A stretch of DNA of 64,000 nucleotides from the NCBI GenBank assembly GCA_030710605.1, contig CP092879.1:47264576-47328575 (forward strand), in the 5' to 3' direction. The position numbers and the translations under genes are program-made. Under the pieces are notes generated by a model. The model had not been told where the DNA came from, ran no database searches, and worked only from the letters and a program-made list of their open reading frames with translations. This DNA comes from Cordylochernes scorpioides (taxonomy: Eukaryota; Arthropoda; Arachnida; Pseudoscorpiones; Chernetidae). Positions 43,871 to 53,534 of the stretch are shown here, one piece after another. The stretch's first letter is position 1. Each line of letters begins with the position of its first letter.

Positions 43871-45007
43871 CCATTACCACACCACTGTATACCACAAGTT
43901 TAACAATCCCACATTTTATACAGACTACAAATCTTCATGTCCCCTATCGCACAAAATAAATACTGTCCGTACTCTTACCAAGAGATTGTTCACCCACTGC
44001 TCCCTTCCACTGTTTAGAACCATTGAATTTTCCCTAATCATTAAACAGTTGGCCCGGTCCCAATACCCCCCCCCATTTCATACATAAGTATAAATTTGAC
44101 CCTTCTTCCGTTAGACCCCCTGCAATCACCAGAAACAGTTGTATACTTCCCTTTTCCACCCAATCAGTCGCCATCTCCCGCATCCTCAGAACGCACGGGG
44201 TTAACACCCACTTTACTAATAGCAATAGCATCGGCGCCATCCTCAGACACCCTATCACCAGATTACCTAGATCTACCGTTGCTCGGTCCTCTGGTGGCTC
44301 GGTCTACTCAGTCTCGTGTAACGATTGCAGCGCATCTTACATAGGCGAGACTGGTAGGTCCGTGGCCATCAGGATGACCGAACACGGTAGATGCATTACC
44401 AACAGAGACAACAGGTCGCTTATCTTCAATCATATTAACACCACCGGCCACTCATTCAATCTAACTTCCCCCACCACCATATACAATAACATTTCCAATA
44501 AATACCAAAGACTGATCATAGAGGCCATATTATCCATATCAAAAAACAGCATTAACCGACACATAGATTTGCCTACACAATACCAAGACATATGTAATAA
44601 CCTAAATAACCATTAAACCAATGTGGCCGCTGATGGCGGGTTGAACATTCGTTGTCCGGTTTCATTGTATAGTTCATAGTATAACCATCTGCTAATTTGC
44701 CAATTGATTGTCATATGATATTACATGATTAGCATATTTGTAAATATCATATACAATAGTTTTAGATTTGCAAAATATTTCTTATTTTAAATTATATTTT
44801 AACCGTCCTATATTCTTCTTATATGCAAATATATTTTAAAATGGAATCTTATATAAAGCCTTTTGCCACCATGTATCTTTACCTGTAGAAGGGCGAGGCT
44901 GCCAGAAAGCTCGTAGCCCATGTATAGTAAAAATAAATAATTTTCTCTTCGTTTTTATAATCTTTTTACAGTTCTATAAGAGAAATTTTCATGATTCAAG
45001 TTATAAT
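43871..45007 (+). repeat. Penelope-like element, direct partial copy (pseudo-LTR)
   Basis: Colinear with 46719-47805 plus ~50 bp of terminal sequence, so the full unit is flanked by repeats of its own 3' part, acting like LTRs. It retains the GIY-YIG coding region (44362-44616 open) and a hammerhead-like motif. Confidence 0.9.
44882..44920 (+). ncRNA. Hammerhead-like ribozyme motif (direct partial copy)
   Basis: Same motif as at 47729-47770 but with GCCAGAAAGC in place of GCCCGAAAGC, which weakens stem II. Confidence 0.3.
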
Positions 45008-45045
45008 TAAAAATCTTTTACGTTTGCTCTAGCTCCTAATATCCA

Positions 45046-45879
45046 ATGGCAATTGGCCTTGAAGCACAGCTATCCTTGGACGCTATTCGTCGATTTACCA
45101 ACCTCAATCCTGAAGCAATCCGCCTCCTAACGCATCTGTGTCGAAAGTCGCTGCAGCTGGCCAGATGGAGATTGCACCTCAACTTCAACAAGATATGCCA
45201 AAGGGCCCGTTTCATCCCCCCATCTCTCAGAGTCGCAGATCCTGTGGGAAATTCTCATTCGAACAGGGTTATCCTCCGATCCCAACGCCAATTACTATGG
45301 GCTAGAACCCAGGGATGTTATTCGCGAATACGCTGCTTGTCCAAGACCATTAAAGGCGTCATTTCCCAAGTCACCAAACTCATATCCCAATCCAATATGG
45401 TTGAACTCCTTGGTCTCCTCACCGCCGACATCAGACAGCAGGACAGCATCATTAAAGGGCGTCAATACAAGAAGCTATCCTTTTGGATCAGCAAATATGG
45501 CTTCCCAGAGGAATTTCACCCCGACAACCAACCGGTTCCCACTCTCCTCAATCTGTCATCTACAGTGTTATCTCCTTCGCAGACCGAGGTTCTTTCCTTG
45601 GGCCTCAAGTACCGGCCTCCCGCAACGCCTGACATTCCTAGAATTATTTCTGGTGTTGAGCCCGCCATCAGCTCCCTTTCCCACACAGCCCAATACGACA
45701 TACGGAGTTCCATAGCCCATATCCTCCGGAAACCCACCCCTACTCAATCCCAATCCCCTTCTCAGTCCCAATCTCTTGGTAAGTACCGCTCCCTGGCTAC
45801 CTTAAGGCGAAACCATAACATTATAATCACCAGATCGGATAAAGGTTCCCAGACCGTCGTCTTGAACACGGCTGACTAA
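45046..45879 (+). CDS. Penelope-like element, N-terminal ORF part
   Basis: A 277-codon open stretch starting at the ATG 38 bp after the pseudo-LTR. It has the basic, helical N-terminal region usual before Penelope RT, and ends with the conserved RT entry block (NHNIIITRSDKGSQTVVLN, compare ITRADKGxxxVVLD). The RT continues in the open stretch from 45889. N-terminal functions in this family are poorly known; the region probably binds the element RNA. Confidence 0.75.
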   Translation: MAIGLEAQLSLDAIRRFTNLNPEAIRLLTHLCRKSLQLARWRLHLNFNKICQRARFIPPSLRVADPVGNSHSNRVILRSQRQLLWARTQGCYSRIRCLSKTIKGVISQVTKLISQSNMVELLGLLTADIRQQDSIIKGRQYKKLSFWISKYGFPEEFHPDNQPVPTLLNLSSTVLSPSQTEVLSLGLKYRPPATPDIPRIISGVEPAISSLSHTAQYDIRSSIAHILRKPTPTQSQSPSQSQSLGKYRSLATLRRNHNIIITRSDKGSQTVVLNTAD

Positions 45880-45888
45880 GCCTCCAAG

Positions 45889-47463
45889 ATGACGGAGATA
45901 CTCAACGACCGCAATACTTTTGTTCCCATTACACAGCCTGATGCTTCTACCTCAACTAAATCTTTCAGATTGGGGTTATTACGTTTGAAAAAATCGGGTC
46001 ACATAACACCGGATCAATATAGCACTTTCACCTCCGACCTTAATAATACCCCCTATATCTATGGTCTTCCTAAGACCCATAAGCCTGGCATCCCCCTACG
46101 CCCCATCATAGCCTACCATCTTTCACCTGCCTATAAGCTGTCCAAATATCTGACTGGCCTACTCACACCTTGGGTGAAGGCCAGTCCACAGTCCTCTGCC
46201 ATTAGGGATATCCCTTCATTCGTGCAGTCCATTAACTCTCTCTGCCCTGTCCCCAACACCGTTATGGTGTCTTATGATGTGGTTGCCATGTATCTTTCCC
46301 TCCCCCACCAGCTTATCATTAGGCACTTGACTAGTTTCTTACAGGATAACCAGGTAGATCACCGTACCGCAGAGTCCATAGTCGCACTATCTTCACTGTG
46401 TTTGGACTTTACTACTTTCACATTTAACAACCAGTTGTTCAAACAAATCAGAGGCTCGCCCATGGGCAGCCCACTATCCTCCCCACTTGCAGAAATAGTC
46501 ATGGCCAACATAGACCACTGGGTCCAACAGCAAATTGCACCGGGCATTCACATGTGGCGGAGATATATTGATGATATCTTCTGCATATGTGATACCGGAC
46601 AAGAAATCAATATCTTAAACTCTCTAAACTCCTATCATCCCGAGATCTCTTTCACCCTAGAATTGGAAAACAGGTCCGTATTGCCGTATCTTGATATACT
46701 GGTCATCCGTACTGCCTCCCATTACCACACCACTGTATACCACAAGATTAACAATCCCACATTTTATACAGACTACAAATCTTCATGTCCCCTATCGCAC
46801 AAAATAAATACTGTCCGTACTCTTACCAAGAGATTGTTCACCCACTGCTCCCTTCCACTGTTTAGAACCATTGAATTTTCCCTAATCATTAAACAGTTGG
46901 CCCGGTCCCAATACCCCCCCCATTTCATACATAAGTATAAATTTGACCCTTCTTCCGTTAGACCCCCTGCAATCACCAGAAACAGTTGTATACTTCCCTT
47001 TTCCACCCAATCAGTCGCCATCTCCCGCATCCTCAGAACGCACGGGGTTAACACCCACTTTACTAATAGCAATAGCATCGGCGCCATCCTCAGACACCCT
47101 ATCACCAGATTACCTAGATCTACCGTTGCTCGGTCCTCTGGTGGCTCGGTCTACTCAGTCTCGTGTAACGATTGCAGTGCATCTTACATAGGCGAGACTG
47201 GTAGGTCCGTGGCCATCAGGATGACCGAACACGGTAGATGCATTACCAACAGAGACAACAGGTCGCTTATCTTCAATCATATTAACACCACCGGCCACTC
47301 ATTCAATCTAACTTCCCCCACCACCATATACAATAACATTTCCAATAAATACCAAAGACTGATCATAGAGGCCATATTATCCATATCAAAAAACAGCATT
47401 AACCGACACATAGATTTGCCTACACAATACCAAGACATATGTAATAACCTAAATAACCATTAA
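45889..47463 (+). CDS. Penelope-like reverse transcriptase and GIY-YIG endonuclease
   Basis: A 524-codon open stretch. RT: YIYGLPKTHKPGIPLRPI (about residues 62-79), then SYDVVAMYLSLPH, GSPMGSPLSSPLAEIVM and the catalytic WRRYIDDIFCI near residue 225. It is followed by LPYLDILV and a linker. The GIY-YIG domain is at about residues 415-500 (SVYSVSCNDCSASYIGETGRSVAIRMTEH, with the CX2C pair and YIGETGR). RT copies the RNA, while the GIY-YIG nuclease is thought to cut target DNA. Both modules look well conserved. It resembles EN-plus Penelope/Neptune-type elements. Confidence 0.9.
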   Translation: MTEILNDRNTFVPITQPDASTSTKSFRLGLLRLKKSGHITPDQYSTFTSDLNNTPYIYGLPKTHKPGIPLRPIIAYHLSPAYKLSKYLTGLLTPWVKASPQSSAIRDIPSFVQSINSLCPVPNTVMVSYDVVAMYLSLPHQLIIRHLTSFLQDNQVDHRTAESIVALSSLCLDFTTFTFNNQLFKQIRGSPMGSPLSSPLAEIVMANIDHWVQQQIAPGIHMWRRYIDDIFCICDTGQEINILNSLNSYHPEISFTLELENRSVLPYLDILVIRTASHYHTTVYHKINNPTFYTDYKSSCPLSHKINTVRTLTKRLFTHCSLPLFRTIEFSLIIKQLARSQYPPHFIHKYKFDPSSVRPPAITRNSCILPFSTQSVAISRILRTHGVNTHFTNSNSIGAILRHPITRLPRSTVARSSGGSVYSVSCNDCSASYIGETGRSVAIRMTEHGRCITNRDNRSLIFNHINTTGHSFNLTSPTTIYNNISNKYQRLIIEAILSISKNSINRHIDLPTQYQDICNNLNNH

Positions 47464-47728
47464 ACCAATGTGGCCGCTGATGGCGGGTTGAACATTCGTT
47501 GTCCGGTTTCATTGTATAGTTCATAGTATAACCATCTGCTAATTTGCCAATTGATTGTCATATGACATTACATGATTAGCATATTTGTAAATATCATATA
47601 CAATAGTTTTAGATTTGCAAAATATTTCTTATTTTAAATTATATTTTAACCGTCCTATATTCTTCTTATATGCAAATATATTTTAAAATGGAATCTTATA
47701 TAAAGCCTTTTGCCACCATGTATCTTTA

Positions 47729-47770
47729 CCTGTAGAAGGGCGAGGCTGCCCGAAAGCTCGTAGCCCATGT
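47729..47770 (+). ncRNA. Hammerhead-like ribozyme motif (right end)
   Basis: CCTGTAGAAGGGC, GAGGCT, GCCCGAAAGC: a CTGNNGA-like core box, a 4-bp stem II (GGGC/GCCC) and a GAAA box in hammerhead order, placed near the end of the Penelope pseudo-LTR where such ribozymes are known in the family. The first box (CTGTAGA) departs from the usual CTGATGA, and I could not confirm stem I. Related copies lie at 44882-44920 (plus) and 42852-42895 (minus). Confidence 0.35.
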
Positions 47771-48091
47771 ATAGTAAAAATAAATAATTTTCTCTTCGTT
47801 TTTATAACATACAATATGTAAATATATTTTTGAATATATGACTAGAAATGTAGATTTTTATTAAATGTATAGAATTATTATTATGTAAATTTCCCTTTGT
47901 ATATAACTTAGCCGTGTTGTTGAAATAAAGAGTTTTCTTTTAGTAGAGCAAGAGCTTTACGGGTGTAGCCGCTAGTTTTATCTTCATTATTCTTGATCAC
48001 CCGAGGCAGCCCTAATACAATCAAGACTTTGGGTAAAAGTCTTACTTGTTGAGAGGAGGTTTCTTTGGTTTGACCTGCCATACCTCAACAG

Positions 48092-49382
48092 ACCTATTAG
48101 GGAGATAAGCTGGACCTGTAAGATGAATCCAATGATCTTCATCACTGGAATCTTGACTTAAATTACCATCATTAGTTCCTTCCTCCTCTGTGGGGAAAAT
48201 TCTAATCGGCACATGGTATTGTTTTAACCTATCTATATGGTATTTATCCAAATTCCCAGTTTCTAGATTCTTCAAGAGATATACAGTATCACCAGTTCTT
48301 TTTAGTACCTCATATGGACCCCCATACCTTGGCTCAAATTTGTGACGCCCCTTCGTCTCATGCATTCTCTCCACTAGGACTAAATCCCCATTATTAAAAG
48401 TTCTCAGCCTTTTGTTTTCGAACTTAATCCTAGCTTCTTCCTGTTCACTCAAGTAGGTTTGCCTTACCACCTCTCTTATCTTCTCGACCTCCTCTGTTAG
48501 TTCCCGCTCGTAGAAGGCTGCCGTTTGAGCAATCAAATCTTCGCTTACAGGACTTTGTCCCGCTTCCTGGAAAGGTTGCGGAAGCCTCAGCTCATGTCCG
48601 AAGACGAGTTTCGCTGGCGTAAATCCTGTACTAGAATGTTCAGTGGTTCTGATAGCTAAAGCTACCATAGGCAGGATGTCATCCCCATTAGAACCTGCTT
48701 CACACCTACGCAAAGATTCAATTACTGTTCTGTTGAGCCTTTCTACAGCGCCATTACTTTGAGGTCTCCAAGCAGTGGTGTTCACTGCACTTACCCCCAT
48801 GGCCTTGCAAATCCCTTTGAAAATACAGCTAATGAATGCCGAGCCCCGGTCCGAAAGTATAGTTTTGGGAATACTCCAAAGATAGTAATTACGCTTTCCA
48901 ACAGCGCTTTAACTACTGTACTGGCACACTGGTCTCTTGTAGGTATTAAAATAGGGAATTTGGTAAATAAAATCGACTATGGTCAGGATGCTAGAATGTC
49001 CTCTGGAAGTCTTCTCTAAGGGTCCTATGAAGTCTAGAGCAAGATGCTTAAATGGTTTTCCAGGTCTGAAGTGGGGAGCATTACCAGCCTTGGTTACACC
49101 TTGATTTGAGAACTGGCAACTCTCGCATCTGTATATATAGTTTTGGACCTGTGTCCTCATACCCGGCCAATAATAATCGTCCTTCAGCTTTCTCATTACC
49201 TTCTTGACCCCAAAATGACCTCCCGTCGGAACGTCGTGGTGATATTTAATCACCATCTCCCTAATGTCTGCTGGAACCACCTTCACCCCGATACCCCTAC
49301 TGTTCTTTGACACAAGGTAACCCTCGTGCATTTTATAATCCTTATTTTTTATAAGTAACAGCCTCGTTAGACCGTCTGTCAC
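48092..49382 (-). pseudogene. Gypsy A integrase region
   Basis: Minus-strand stretches at 48909-49382 and about 48092-48800. The first has the H2C2 zinc-binding region (HHDVPTGGHFGVKKVMRKL, CESCQFSN) and the start of the catalytic core (HLALDFIGPLEK). The second has the core end (STAWRPQSNGAVERLNRTV-like pattern), TGFTPAKLVFGHELRLP and a C-terminal module (FEPRYGGPYEVLKRTGD). It inserts element DNA in active relatives. It is broken here and then interrupted at 48091 by the kinase-bearing LTR element. Confidence 0.8.
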
Positions 49383-49444
49383 CTATTAGTTTCAATAAGG
49401 GGGCCCATTTCTTGTCCTTAAGCAGACCTTCCCACGTCCGGTCA

Positions 49445-49630
49445 CTATCTATCAAGAAGAGGGGGGCCCACGATTTTTTTATTTTTAATTGCCTCGGCTA
49501 CAACTCTCTTATCTCGTGATGACTCAGAATCATCCCCACACGGGAGCCTACTGAGGAAGTCGGCCATCGGGTTCTCTCTCCCCGGGACATACACAAATGT
49601 CACGTTGAAGTCCTGGATGATCTCTGCCAC
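49445..49630 (-). pseudogene. Gypsy A RNase H C-terminal remnant
   Basis: A short stretch with DFNVTFVYVPGRENPMADFL and SRL, the typical end of Gypsy RNase H (VxGxxNxxADxLSR). No protease, RT or Gag was found upstream in this element. Confidence 0.7.
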
Positions 49631-51836
49631 ATTGTTAACAACTTACAAATTATGAATATACAATTGTTGAATATCTAGAAATTTCTCCTATCAATTTACC
49701 TAATCCCTTAACACGTGCATGTGTCCATTGTCACTTAGCGGCTGTTATTAGAAATTTCCCTCTTTTATTTATACATTATGAGGCATAGTAATTAAAGGCT
49801 GCATTTCCATGAGTTCAATTCTCTCACAACATGCTGAAACGAAATCAAATGTGGTTATAAGATCACTGTCTATGGGGTAACAGGTGCATATTGGATTGGG
49901 AAATGACAAAGTTATTTCGCCCTTTATGATACCAATTGTAACTGAGTTTTCTGTGGAGTTATGATGATATACTGAGAATTTTATAGGGAAATTATTTTGT
50001 AGGACTGTGTTGCATATCAGGGGTTTTGTTTGTTCCTGGGTTAGAAATTTTATATTATTCCTTACTGTCAGTCTGATAATTACATTCCTGGCTCATGAGA
50101 TAGGTGTGCAACTTGTATAATTCACTGTGGAAATATATATGTGGACATTTAAGAATTTACAGAAATATATCTAATATGGAGGCGTCACCTCAGCTCGATC
50201 TATCCACATTTTTGTTCTGGAATTAGCGCCATATTCTAGATGGACTTCACTGCCTCATCTATAGTCCAGGCGTATCACCTTGAGTGTCAATTTTAGGAAA
50301 CGTCATCTCGTCCTAGACCTTTCTTCTCTTCATGCTGGCACATCTTCAATGACATTTCCTATGTGGGGGACACACCCTTTAAGCGGTCTATCGGCATCCA
50401 GTGATCATACTTGGCAGAAAACGTCGTCAAAGGGGGCCGCCCTCCTCGCGTGTCTAGCCATCTAACCAATCACGATACCGCCTCACGCCTACAGGTTCCG
50501 AATTACATTCAATGTAATATCTTTGCTCGGGTGTCCCGACTTTATCAATCCTTATTCACAGCCTTTAGGTGATATTACTCCGCACTGGAGACTCGCATTC
50601 CGCTAACTTCCTCATTATATACAAGTGTCAAATCGAGCCTCGATAAACTCTCCTGTCTCCTATACCCCCATTATTAGATAGATCCTGTCTCTAACACAGG
50701 TGGCTTTTGCTGCCTTGTCATCAACTTAAAGCTGTCCAAGCACACCTCGGGATATCTCAGCTGTCTTGCAGACACAAGCTCCAGTCATCTCCTTTCCTTT
50801 GAATATTTAAAGATTATCCCAGGTAGTTGTCATAAGTTAATACATAGTTCCACAGTGATTAAAAAGTACTCGGGCAAATTGGTTACCAGATCTATTCCTT
50901 GAGATTCTGCCATTGGAATGTTAAACCCAGATTTCTATCCATTATTGATTTCAAATTTTAAAAAAAGGTTTACGAAGGAAAAAAAGCGTCTTTTCTATGG
51001 TGATCAAACTTCTCTCTTCACGGGTACGCTAACTGGATCTTCAATTCTATTCTCACCTTAAAGCTCATGTATTTGTCACTCTCCCAATCCACTATGCGCT
51101 GAAGAAAAAAATCGATTAACTATCTCTCAGCATGTTAGCCCTAATCTGGATGCACAGGCTAGTATAACTTGATAGAAAGCGCTATTAAAATAAAGTTAAG
51201 AAATTGTAGCCAGCAATAATTATCAGAACTCACCTCTGCTGTGAGAGAAATTATATCAGAGCTATGATGAAAAAATAAAAAAAATGCTAAGTCATTTCAG
51301 TAGACTACTGTAAAACACTGACCACCGTTCTAAATTTGAACCATGGTAATCCAACCTCATTTCTCATACTGCATAAAATAATAATAATAAATAAAAAAAA
51401 TAAAAGAAAAAAATGTAATCAATAAAAGTAATCAATAAGGCATTGTCACAAACAATGTGAATCGTAAATGACAGCGGCGAGTGATGCGGTAGACACCGCC
51501 TCAACTTAACTTTCATTGCCTGATAAAAATGCCAGTGAAACGGAAAGCATAAATTAAAATTCACGATTTAAAATCATAACAGTAAGTGTGGTTAGAAAAC
51601 TTAAAGGGCGCTATGAATAGCTCTTAAAATTAGCGGAAAATCACAAGGCAACAACATGACATTCCTAAATAAGACCACTGGAAATTTTTATAAGTCACTT
51701 TAGATATAGACTCTTAATCTCAGGATGTGTGGACTACTTCACCAATTTAATTAATTAATTATACCTAAAAATATTATGGCTTTTCATTAGGTATATATTT
51801 CTAAAGTATATGAGATGAAATATATACTAAATTCGA
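49631..51836 (-). other. Gypsy A 5' interior, no recognisable gene
   Basis: About 2.2 kb between the primer-binding site and the first recognisable Pol remnant. The expected Gag, protease and RT are not seen, and short open frames carry no family signature. It may be non-autonomous filler or unrecognised old insertions. Confidence 0.5.
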
Positions 51837-51854
51837 GCCCCACGTTGGGCGCCA
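51837..51854 (-). promoter_or_regulatory. Gypsy A primer-binding site, tRNA-Lys type
   Basis: On the minus strand TGGCGCCCAACGTGGGGC starts one base after the 5' LTR end. It is the standard 18-nt complement of the tRNA-Lys 3' end (tRNA-Lys1,2 type), and fixes the orientation of the element. Confidence 0.85.
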
Positions 51855-52708
51855 TTGTTGTTTTCCCGTTTTTGGATATATGGGAAGGGAGCATGTAAGA
51901 TGTGACTTAGTAAAAATTTTCTTACTTAAATGTGTAAGTGTGACATTTCGATAACAGTGTCGTTACCATTATAGGCATAGCGTGTGATATAGAGGTAAAC
52001 AATGTAGAGCTTGAGCATCTAAAATTATAATTGGGAAAATGAAATAACATATAGTATGTGGGATAGATGTATTCCTGAGATTACATAGTGCCAGAGCACA
52101 CCAAAATTTGTTTCCAAGCTACCGTGGGAGAAGTCCCTGAAAGGTGCAGATATGGGGGGAGCTGTTGACAGATTCCTTCCTGGAATGTTTAGAGCGTCGG
52201 GTGTCACGACGCTAACAAGGCCTCTGGTATGTGAAATTCCAATGTCCACCCCCCCTTTCTACGAAAGAGAGATAATGGTGGGGCCCCTCGGGTTTCAACT
52301 ATCTTTTTAAGAGACTTCTTATAAAAGAAAGTCCTTTCTTGACTTTATCCGCGAAAAATCTAGTACAACTTTATTCTTTTACTATTCTCTCTCAATACAC
52401 TTGTCTGGCACCGATCTCTTCTAAAATTATCCTTAGTCATTTGTCGCATGTACTGTGTAACATCCATGGAATCATTATTAAATTAGATAACCTATAAAAG
52501 ACACCTTCTGGAGATTTAACAACCCACTGAAGACGCTGAGAACTATTTCAGAGAGGGAAATTATAGCAATAGATCTCTATAATTTCTACAGATCAATTGT
52601 AAATAGATTCATACACAAAAGATATAGTGAGGAAAGTTTTAGGACAGATGTGTAAAGAGATCCCTCATTAAACTAAGGCTCACGTGTACTTGGGAAAAAG
52701 GAGGGAAA

Positions 52709-53196
52709 TGCTGAATTATTCTTGTTCCTACATTAAATTAAATAATCTATAAAATAATGGTCGGCTCTCCCATCAAAATAGACGCTGGAATTGATCGCCG
52801 TCTCTACAGACTAGAGGACTCGGGTCAGTGACAAGCCGAGCATTATTAATTATGAAGCACCCATTTAGCTTTAAATCTCTGAGATCATCCAACAACAATA
52901 AGGGATTTCAGATAAAGAGGAACATATTATTATTAGAAACTATAAACCTGAATATAAGACCAAATTAACATTTTTATAGAAATATAAGATGTTGAAAATA
53001 TTATTTCAAAATTAAATATCAAGGAGACACCAGGTCCAGATTTTATTAGTAATAATATGATTAAACATGCAGGTACACCTTTAATCCCGATTTTTATGAC
53101 AAAGATTCAACAAATGCGTTGAATTAGGTTACTATCTGGATGTATGGAAACGACTCTATTTGTAAATATTATACCAAAATCTAACAAATAAGCTAT
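52709..53196 (+). pseudogene. LINE reverse-transcriptase fossil within the Gypsy A LTR (part 1)
   Basis: Antisense to the LTR, 53021-53090 reads KETPGPDFISNNMIKHAG, the KSPGPDGI block of LINE RT. Imperfect matches to the following CxELGYxPDVWKxxxLxxIPK block come next, in more than one frame. The same sequence is in the solo LTR (about 37730-38395, other orientation) and is absent from the 3' LTRs at 4182 and 23777. It is an old LINE fragment now riding in the LTR. Confidence 0.6.
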
Positions 53197-53534
53197 TGTT
53201 GCACCAGGTTGCGGCTTGGCAGACTCTTCAGGCATGATTCTCTCCTGTGCTGGGTCTTGCATCTTACCAGAGCGTGTTTCAACCATCCTACAAATTTATA
53301 TAAGGGAATAATGAGATAAGTCTACTTTAAGTAGCCTCCAGAATCCTTTATTTATTTCCTCCCATCAAAGAGAGCAGTGAAGTCACACGTGTACCTAAAT
53401 ACAAATGATGATAATCTAAAAAATAATCTGTTTTAAATAAATATCATAGAATATAAAAATAAATAAATATATAATTTAAATTTCAAATATATTAAAAATG
53501 ATATAAGAAATACGCCATTAATCATGATGTAACA
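53197..53534 (-). repeat. Gypsy C 3' LTR
   Basis: 338 bp, minus strand TGTTACATC...GGTGCAACA. The last residues of Pol overlap its start. Confidence 0.9.

Larger units (their letters stand above)
42775..47805 (+). mobile_element. Penelope-like element with inverted and direct partial copies
   Basis: Structure from left: an inverted copy of the 3' end (42775-43870), a direct partial copy (43871-45007), then a full-length unit (45008-47805) with RT and GIY-YIG endonuclease. This tandem-plus-inverted arrangement is characteristic of Penelope-like elements. The terminal ~50 bp (AATCTTTTTACAGTTC...) is present at the inverted and direct copies but not at the far right end. A TSD of 12-13 bp flanks the whole. 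The copies are nearly identical, so the insertion is young. Confidence 0.9.
35993..48091 (+). mobile_element. Bel/Pao-derived LTR element carrying UBE2O-like and haspin-like segments
   Basis: The LTRs are 35993-38818 (298 bp without its nested insert) and 42750-48091 (299 bp without its nested insert), both starting TGTTAAAAGTCGTAACATAC and ending CCATACCTCAACA. They differ at about three positions. TSD GACCT lies at 35988-35992 and 48092-48096. TGGCGTCCCCGGGTGGGC begins five bases after the 5' LTR as a putative primer-binding site, and a purine tract (AAAAAAGAAAGGTGGGGG) precedes the 3' LTR. The 3.9-kb interior encodes a Gag-RT fusion, a UBE2O-like fragment and a haspin-like ORF. It lacks a full Pol and looks non-autonomous and young. 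Confidence 0.85.
42750..48091 (+). repeat. 3' LTR of the kinase-bearing element, split by a Penelope-like element
   Basis: LTR sequence is 42750-42774 plus 47818-48091. The Penelope-like element lies between them with a 12-13 bp TSD (AACATACAATAT at 42763-42774 and 47806-47817). Confidence 0.9.
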
